The notes beneath the pieces were generated by a model that was not told where the DNA came from, made no database searches, and worked only from the letters and a program-made list of their open reading frames with translations. 64,000 nt of DNA from Bacillota bacterium (lineage in GTDB: Bacteria > Bacillota > Clostridia > Oscillospirales > Ruminococcaceae), in assembly GCA_023415575.1 (NCBI GenBank), contig JAEZKF010000055.1:55133-119132 (forward strand). The letters run 5' to 3'. This document shows, one piece after another, positions 58,960-64,000 of this stretch. Position 1 is the stretch's first letter, and each line of letters starts with the position of its first letter. Made by a program: the position numbers and the translations under genes.

Positions 58960-60261
58960 ATGCCGGTACTTATCAGCGGGGTTGAACCTCGTTCTCACGC
59001 CCACCGCGCAGGGCTGCGTGCGGGCGATACGCTGCTTTCAATCAACAACAATAAGATTAACGATGTTCTGGACTACCGTTTCTACATGACCGACCGCGTG
59101 CTCCACCTTGTGTACCAGCGCGGTGGAGAGGTTTATAATGCTGTCGTCAAAAAGGGAGAATACGAGGAGCTGGGGCTTACGTTTGACACCTTTTTGATGG
59201 ATAATCAGCTCTCCTGCAAAAACAAGTGCATCTTCTGCTTTGTTGACCAGCTGCCAAAAGGTATGCGTGATACGCTCTACTTTAAGGATGACGACTCGCG
59301 CATGTCGTTTTTGCTCGGCAACTACATCACCCTTACCAATATGACGGACGAGGACATCGCCCGCATTGTAAAGATGAAGATAAGCCCCATCAACATCTCG
59401 GTCCACACCACCAATCCCGAGCTGCGGGTGCGGATGATGAAGAACAAGAATTCGGGCGACAGCCTGCGCCACTTAAAGACACTGGCGGATGCAGGCATAC
59501 GCATCAATGCCCAGCTTGTTCTCTGCCCCGGCATTAACGACGGCGAGGAGCTTGTGCGCAGCCTAAATGATTTAGCCTGGCTTTATCCCGCCCTTGAGAG
59601 CATCGCCCTGGTGCCGGTCGGCATTACAAAGCACCGCGAGGAGCTTTACCCCCTTACCCCATACACAAGGGAAGGGGCCAGAGAGACCATCCGCATTGCG
59701 CACGAGTTTTCGGATAGGTTTTTAGAGCAAAACGGCACCCGCCTTGCATACCCTGCCGACGAGTTCTTTATTAAGGCAGGCCTTCCAATCCCGGACAGCG
59801 AGTACTACGGTGAATTTAGTCAGCTTGATAACGGCGTCGGTATGATTGCTCTGATGCGTGAAGAGTTTTACACGGCGCTTGAGGATATATCCCCTAGTGA
59901 CACCGTGCGCAAGGTCACCGTGGCGACTGGTGTCGACGCACAGCCTTTTCTTGCCGAACTGGTTGACGCACTCAAAGAAAAATGGCATAATCTAACCTGT
60001 GATGTGGTTGCAATCCGCAACGAGTTCTTTGGAGAGACCATCACGGTTGCGGGGCTCGTTACCGGACAGGACCTCATTGCATCCCTCAAGGGCAGAGACC
60101 TCGGAGAGGAGCTGCTTATCCCCGAGGTGATGCTGCGCTATGAAAAGGATATGTTCCTTGACAGCGTTACGGTTGCCGAGGCAGAGCAGGCGCTAAACAC
60201 ACGCATTACCTGCGCTTCCTGCGGCGGAGAGCAATTTTTGCACGCAATCTGCGGCGAGTGA
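58960..60261 (+). CDS. DUF512 protein: PDZ-like plus radical SAM-type domain
   Basis: A 433-residue protein. Residues 1-65 resemble a PDZ domain (PRSHAHRAGLRAGDTLLSIN); a CxxxCxxC cluster motif follows near 88-95 (CKNKCIFCFVDQLP), then the DUF512 domain. It is thought to be a radical SAM enzyme; the substrate is not known. It is found next to der in many clostridia, as here, and may act on translation or the envelope. Start GTG/ATG: ATG 58960. Confidence 0.9.
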   Translation: MPVLISGVEPRSHAHRAGLRAGDTLLSINNNKINDVLDYRFYMTDRVLHLVYQRGGEVYNAVVKKGEYEELGLTFDTFLMDNQLSCKNKCIFCFVDQLPKGMRDTLYFKDDDSRMSFLLGNYITLTNMTDEDIARIVKMKISPINISVHTTNPELRVRMMKNKNSGDSLRHLKTLADAGIRINAQLVLCPGINDGEELVRSLNDLAWLYPALESIALVPVGITKHREELYPLTPYTREGARETIRIAHEFSDRFLEQNGTRLAYPADEFFIKAGLPIPDSEYYGEFSQLDNGVGMIALMREEFYTALEDISPSDTVRKVTVATGVDAQPFLAELVDALKEKWHNLTCDVVAIRNEFFGETITVAGLVTGQDLIASLKGRDLGEELLIPEVMLRYEKDMFLDSVTVAEAEQALNTRITCASCGGEQFLHAICGE

Positions 60262-60379
60262 CCTGCCTTTTTGCATGAAACCGCTGCTTTTATGACAATA
60301 TAAAACCGAACCGCAATCCCTGATTGCAGATATATAGTTCGGCTGGGCTATTGCCCCGAAGAAAGGACAAGTTCCTAAT

Positions 60380-61708
60380 ATGGCAAAACCGATTATTGCA
60401 GTTGTGGGCCGCCCCAATGTAGGCAAATCCACGCTGTTTAACAAGATTATAGGCCAGCGTCTTTCCATCGTGGAGGACACCCCCGGTGTTACCCGCGACC
60501 GTATCTACGCCGAGTTTGAGTGGCGCGGAAAAACCTGTATGCTTGCCGATACCGGCGGCATAGAGCCGTTTTCGGATGATGTCATCCTGTCGCAGATGCG
60601 CAGGCAGGCAAACCTCGCCATCGAAAGCGCCGATGTTATCATTCTGGTCACCGATGTGCGCTCAGGCGTAACCGCCACCGATGCGGAGGTGGCATCCATG
60701 CTGCTTAAAAGCGGCAAGCCGATTGTGCTGTGCGTAAATAAGTGCGACGCGCTTGGCGACCCGCCTGCGGAGTTTTACGAGTTTTACAACCTCGGTCTGG
60801 GAGACCCCATTCCGGTGTCCTCAGTGCACGGACATGGCACCGGTGACCTGTTGGATGCCGTGTTTGAAAAGCTCGGCGACTTTGATTACACTGACTACAG
60901 CGACGAGTACATCAAGGTCGCTGTAATCGGCAAGCCCAACGTCGGTAAATCCTCGCTCATCAACCGCATTGCTGGGCATGAGCGTGTGATTGTCTCTAAT
61001 ATCCCCGGCACCACGCGCGACGCGGTGGATACGGTGGTGGAAAACGAACACGGCCGCTTTGTGTTTATCGATACGGCTGGCATACGCCGCAAGGCGCGTG
61101 TGGATGAGGCAATTGAAAAGTACAGCGTCCTGCGCTCCTATATGGCGGTAGACCGCGCAGATGTATGTGTGATTGTCATTGACGCGCTCGAAGGCTTTAC
61201 CGAGCAGGATTCCAAGGTGGCGGGTTATGCCCACGAAAAGGGAAAGGCAAGCATTGTTGTCATCAACAAGTGGGATGCGGTAGAGAAGACCGACCGCACC
61301 ATGGACGAGTACACCAAGCGCCTTGCCGAGGACTTCAGCTTTATGTCCTATGTGCCGTTTTTGTTCATCTCTGCAAAAACAGGCCAGCGCGTGGAAAAGC
61401 TCTATGACCTTATCAAGTCGGTATATGACCAGAACGCCATGCGCATCTCTACGGGCAAGCTCAATGAGGTGCTTGCATACGCAACAGCCAGAGTACAGCC
61501 TCCGTCCGATAAGGGCAAGCGGCTGAAGATCTACTATATAACACAGGCGAGCACAAAACCCCCGACCTTTGTGTGCTTTGTAAACCGCGCGGAGCTGTTC
61601 CACTTTTCTTATCAGCGGTATTTAGAAAACCAGATTCGCGAAACCTTTGGGCTTACCGGCACGCCGATTAAAATGATCGTGCGCGAGCGTGGCGATGGCA
61701 AGGGCTAA
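60380..61708 (+). CDS. der: Ribosome biogenesis GTPase Der (EngA)
   Basis: A 442-residue protein with tandem GTPase domains: G1 GRPNVGKST and GKPNVGKSS, G3 DTGGIEPF and DTAGIRRKA, G4 NKCD and NKWD, then a C-terminal KH-like domain (LNEVLAYATARVQPPSDKGKRL). It is needed for 50S subunit assembly. Confidence 0.97.
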   Translation: MAKPIIAVVGRPNVGKSTLFNKIIGQRLSIVEDTPGVTRDRIYAEFEWRGKTCMLADTGGIEPFSDDVILSQMRRQANLAIESADVIILVTDVRSGVTATDAEVASMLLKSGKPIVLCVNKCDALGDPPAEFYEFYNLGLGDPIPVSSVHGHGTGDLLDAVFEKLGDFDYTDYSDEYIKVAVIGKPNVGKSSLINRIAGHERVIVSNIPGTTRDAVDTVVENEHGRFVFIDTAGIRRKARVDEAIEKYSVLRSYMAVDRADVCVIVIDALEGFTEQDSKVAGYAHEKGKASIVVINKWDAVEKTDRTMDEYTKRLAEDFSFMSYVPFLFISAKTGQRVEKLYDLIKSVYDQNAMRISTGKLNEVLAYATARVQPPSDKGKRLKIYYITQASTKPPTFVCFVNRAELFHFSYQRYLENQIRETFGLTGTPIKMIVRERGDGKG

Positions 61709-61759
61709 TTTTCGCCTGATAACTCGGTTTTATCACTCATCGAAAGGTTTGAATCTTTG

Positions 61760-62401
61760 ATGACTACAGTGTTGTATGTTATATTGACAGCTCTGATATC
61801 CTATCTGCTCGGCAGCATCAGCTTTGCGGTTATCGTATCCCGCGCGCTTGCCCATAAGGATGTGCGCGATTACGGCAGCGGCAACGCAGGGCTAACCAAC
61901 GTCGTCCGCAATTTCGGCAAGCTGCCCGGCCTTTTGACGCTGGTGGGCGACTTCTCAAAGGGCGTTGTGGCGGTCATGCTGGGCAGGGTAATCTTTGCCC
62001 GCCTAGCGGGACTTGAACCCCAGTATGGTGCCTGTGTTGCCGGCTTATTCGTTATCATCGGCCACATCTTTCCGGTATTTTTCGGCTTTCGGGGCGGCAA
62101 GGGTGTGCTTACCACAGCGGGCATTGCCCTTGTGATTGACCCGCGCGTGTTTTTAATCGCGGTTTCAATCTTTATTATCGTCTTCTTAATCACCCGCATC
62201 GTATCGATCTCATCGATTACCGCGGCGTTTTCCTATCCAATCGCAACCTATGTTGTGAATGCTCTGTCGGGTCGCCCCGATGTAGTGGATACCGTACTTA
62301 CTGCCTGCATTGGTGTCATCTTGATTTACATGCACCGTGCGAACATAAAACGATTGATAAACGGCACAGAGCCGAAGTTTGAGCGCAAGAAAAAGGACTA
62401 A
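61760..62401 (+). CDS. plsY: Glycerol-3-phosphate acyltransferase PlsY
   Basis: A 213-residue, five-helix membrane enzyme: YLLGSISFAVIVSRAL, DYGSGNAGLTNVVRNFGK and FFGFRGGKGVLTTAGIAL are the three PlsY motifs. It transfers acyl groups from acyl phosphate to glycerol-3-phosphate. ATG 61760 (or TTG 61757). Its substrate is made by gpsA, next in line. Confidence 0.95.
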   Translation: MTTVLYVILTALISYLLGSISFAVIVSRALAHKDVRDYGSGNAGLTNVVRNFGKLPGLLTLVGDFSKGVVAVMLGRVIFARLAGLEPQYGACVAGLFVIIGHIFPVFFGFRGGKGVLTTAGIALVIDPRVFLIAVSIFIIVFLITRIVSISSITAAFSYPIATYVVNALSGRPDVVDTVLTACIGVILIYMHRANIKRLINGTEPKFERKKKD

Positions 62402-62431
62402 ACCGCACTGCGTGAACGGGAGGCGTTTATT

Positions 62432-63445
62432 GTGAAGATAGCCGTACTGGGCGCTGGTGGCTTTGGTATAGCACTTGCGGTGATGACCGCAAAACAAGGA
62501 TACGACGTAACCCTGTGGTCGGCGTTTGAAGCCGAGGTTGCGCATTTAAAGCAAAAGCGCGAGAACGAGCGGCTCCTGCCCGGAGTCCATTTGCCCGAAT
62601 CGGTTGCCCTTACTACCGATGTCGGCTGCGTAAAGGGCTGCGAGCTTGTAATCTTTGCGGTTCCGTCGGGTGCTCTGCCGCAGGTAGCTAAGCAGTTTGC
62701 CGGTACCATCGAGCCCGAAACCGTGGTTGTAAACGTCGGCAAGGGCTTAGAGGAAACAAGCCTAAAGCGCCTGTCCGAGATATTAAAAGAGACACTGCCC
62801 GATAACCGTGTGGTAGTCCTCTCGGGCCCCTCCCATGCAGAGGAGGTTGCGCGCGGCGTACCAACCACTGTGGTGGCGGCCAGCACCGACCATGCTGCGG
62901 CAGAATTTGTACAGGACGCGCTCATGAACCCCTCGCTTCGTATCTATGTCAACGACGATGTCGTTGGGGTGGAGCTCGGCGGAGCCCTTAAGAACATCAT
63001 CGCCCTTGCCGCAGGTATCATCGACGGTCTGGGTTTGGGAGACAACAGCAAGGCCGCCCTTATGACGCGCGGTATTACCGAGATGGCGCGCTTAGGTGTG
63101 CGGCTTGGCGCCCGCACCGAGACCTTTGCCGGCCTATCGGGTATCGGGGATTTGATTGTTACATGTACGAGTATGCACTCGCGCAACCGCCGTGCCGGTA
63201 TCCTGATTGGTCAGGGTAAACCAGCCGAAGAGGCCATCCGCGAGGTGGGTATGACGGTAGAAGGCTACCGCAGTGCTCTGTGTGCATACCGACTTGCGCA
63301 AAGTGTCGGTGTGGAAATGCCCATTGTAAACGAGGTTTACCGTGTCTTATATGAGGGAAAGAGCGCAAAGGATGCGCTTGTGGACCTCATGGGCCGCCCC
63401 AAAAAGCACGAGGGCGAGGAGATTTGGCTTTACGGTAATCAGTAA
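62432..63445 (+). CDS. gpsA: Glycerol-3-phosphate dehydrogenase (NAD(P)+)
   Basis: A 337-residue GpsA: N-terminal nucleotide fold VLGAGGFGIALAVM, VLSGPSHAEEVARG, the catalytic Lys in GGALKNIIALAAGI, and GLSGIGDLIVTCTSMHSRNR. It reduces DHAP to glycerol-3-phosphate for phospholipid synthesis. GTG 62432 with GGGAGG upstream. Confidence 0.96.
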   Translation: MKIAVLGAGGFGIALAVMTAKQGYDVTLWSAFEAEVAHLKQKRENERLLPGVHLPESVALTTDVGCVKGCELVIFAVPSGALPQVAKQFAGTIEPETVVVNVGKGLEETSLKRLSEILKETLPDNRVVVLSGPSHAEEVARGVPTTVVAASTDHAAAEFVQDALMNPSLRIYVNDDVVGVELGGALKNIIALAAGIIDGLGLGDNSKAALMTRGITEMARLGVRLGARTETFAGLSGIGDLIVTCTSMHSRNRRAGILIGQGKPAEEAIREVGMTVEGYRSALCAYRLAQSVGVEMPIVNEVYRVLYEGKSAKDALVDLMGRPKKHEGEEIWLYGNQ

Positions 63446-63468
63446 TAAATCAAAAGATTTTAATAAGA

Positions 63469-63495
63469 AGCCGCAGGATGCACTCCTGCGGCTTT
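63469..63495 (+). terminator. Terminator of the DUF512-der-plsY-gpsA run
   Basis: Perfect 10-bp stem AGCCGCAGGA (63469-63478) / TCCTGCGGCT (63484-63493), 5-nt loop, short TTT. Confidence 0.75.
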
Positions 63496-63566
63496 GACAC
63501 TTTATATGCTTTTTTCATATGATGGGGTACACGAAGGGAAGAAAAACGTATGAAAGGGTGGTGTTT

Positions 63567-64000
63567 TTGCTTTTTTCAAAGATGCACGGTGCGGGCAACG
63601 ACTACATATTCGTCAACTGTATGCATCATACCGGCACGGTAGGAGAGTACAACTACGACGAGCTTAGGCTTTGCGATGTGCACGAGGTAGCACGCACGGT
63701 CAGTGACCGCCATTTTGGAATCGGCGGAGACGGTTTGGTGCTCATCTATCCCTCAAAAATAGCAGATGCTAAGATGCTAATGTACAACGCAGACGGCAGC
63801 GAGGGCGCTATGTGCGGCAACGCCATCCGTTGCGTGGGCCGGTTTCTCTATGACAACGGCATAACAAATAAAACGGACATAGACATAGAAACCGCGTCCG
63901 GAGTAAAACATCTACGTCTTCACATGCGGGAGGGTGAGGTAAACGAAGTCACCGTCAATATGGGTGCACCTGTCTTTGAGCCGTGGCATATCCCGATGGC
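63567..64000 (+). CDS. dapF: Diaminopimelate epimerase, N-terminal part (cut by window end)
   Basis: The frame is open to the window end (144 codons). MLFSKMHGAGNDYIFVN is the DapF start, and the catalytic Cys is in EGAMCGNAIRCVG. It converts LL-DAP to meso-DAP for lysine and peptidoglycan. TTG 63567 follows AAAGGGTGG by 5 bp and matches the family start; GTG 63561 is possible. It lies after the gpsA terminator, so it probably has its own promoter. Confidence 0.93.
   Translation, partial: MLFSKMHGAGNDYIFVNCMHHTGTVGEYNYDELRLCDVHEVARTVSDRHFGIGGDGLVLIYPSKIADAKMLMYNADGSEGAMCGNAIRCVGRFLYDNGITNKTDIDIETASGVKHLRLHMREGEVNEVTVNMGAPVFEPWHIPM

Noticed and set aside
60821..61603. Minus-strand open frame (260 codons) opposite der
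   Set aside because: Shadow of the Der GTPase gene, which has all G motifs in the plus frame.

Overview
The window reads as chromosomal DNA of an anaerobic, spore-forming Firmicute, most likely a gut-type clostridium of the Oscillospirales/Ruminococcaceae. The evidence is sporulation genes (sigK with a pro-sequence, bofA, yaaL, spoIIR, a SigH-like sigma factor), strong AGGAGG ribosome binding sites, frequent TTG/GTG starts, flavin-dependent ThyX, a glmS ribozyme, a class A RNase P RNA, an SRP RNA upstream of dnaX, and roughly 50% GC. I see no prophage, insertion sequence, CRISPR array or integrase. The organism call is inference from gene content.

Layout. 1-4.3 kb: hexuronate catabolism (end of uxaA, uxaC, KDPG aldolase fused to an extra C-terminal domain, kdgK), closed by a strong terminator. 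4.3-7.6 kb: two small unknown genes, then a zinc ABC transporter (znuACB) behind a near-perfect SigA promoter with a perfect 21-bp Zur/Fur-type dyad. 7.7-13 kb: sigK, a thioredoxin-like lipoprotein with a Ser-rich linker, a MATE exporter, a SigH-like factor, a damaged tRNA-like sequence, a zinc-ribbon protein and rnpB. 13-18.2 kb: DUF1284, bioY, mtnN, an acetyltransferase, yaaL-bofA, ilvE and a pseudouridine synthase. 18.2-20.8 kb: a polar amino-acid ABC transporter preceded by ARG-box-like repeats at 21-bp spacing. 21-33.7 kb: a LysM-G5-M23 envelope protein, then a long minus-strand block (trhP, mltG, formyl-THF cyclo-ligase, DJ-1, thyX, pcrA, an apparently solitary ndoA toxin, glmS with its ribozyme).

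34-39.8 kb: a membrane-anchored kinase-like protein whose HRD aspartate is replaced, then SRP RNA, dnaX, yaaK, recR, smpB and tmRNA. 39.8-45.6 kb is an accessory-looking patch: an AT-rich AbrB-ABC exporter operon with its own operator, a Na/Pi cotransporter, an XRE-membrane regulator broken by two frameshifts, a PAP2 protein lacking the usual motif histidine, and a DUF378 protein. 45.7-53.9 kb: spoIIR, ispE, an aminotransferase with an Lrp regulator, a PHP phosphatase, a DnaD/DnaC-type helicase-loading pair, a ZIP zinc transporter and RNase H. 54-64 kb: nifS-nifU, the UPF0210/UPF0237 pair, yceD-rpmF behind a leader hairpin that looks like an attenuator, then the conserved run DUF512-der-plsY-gpsA and the start of dapF.

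Shared themes: zinc handling (ZnuABC, ZIP, zinc-type L32, the Zur-like operator), sporulation control (SigK, its processing regulator BofA, SpoIIR), and structured RNA control (glmS ribozyme, hairpins between transporter genes, the L32 leader). The most checkable new points are the tandem ARG boxes, the 21-bp dyad at znuA, the degenerate kinase next to SRP RNA, the L32-operon attenuator, the AbrB operator and the broken tRNA-like locus. I did not find one clearly unprecedented multi-gene system.
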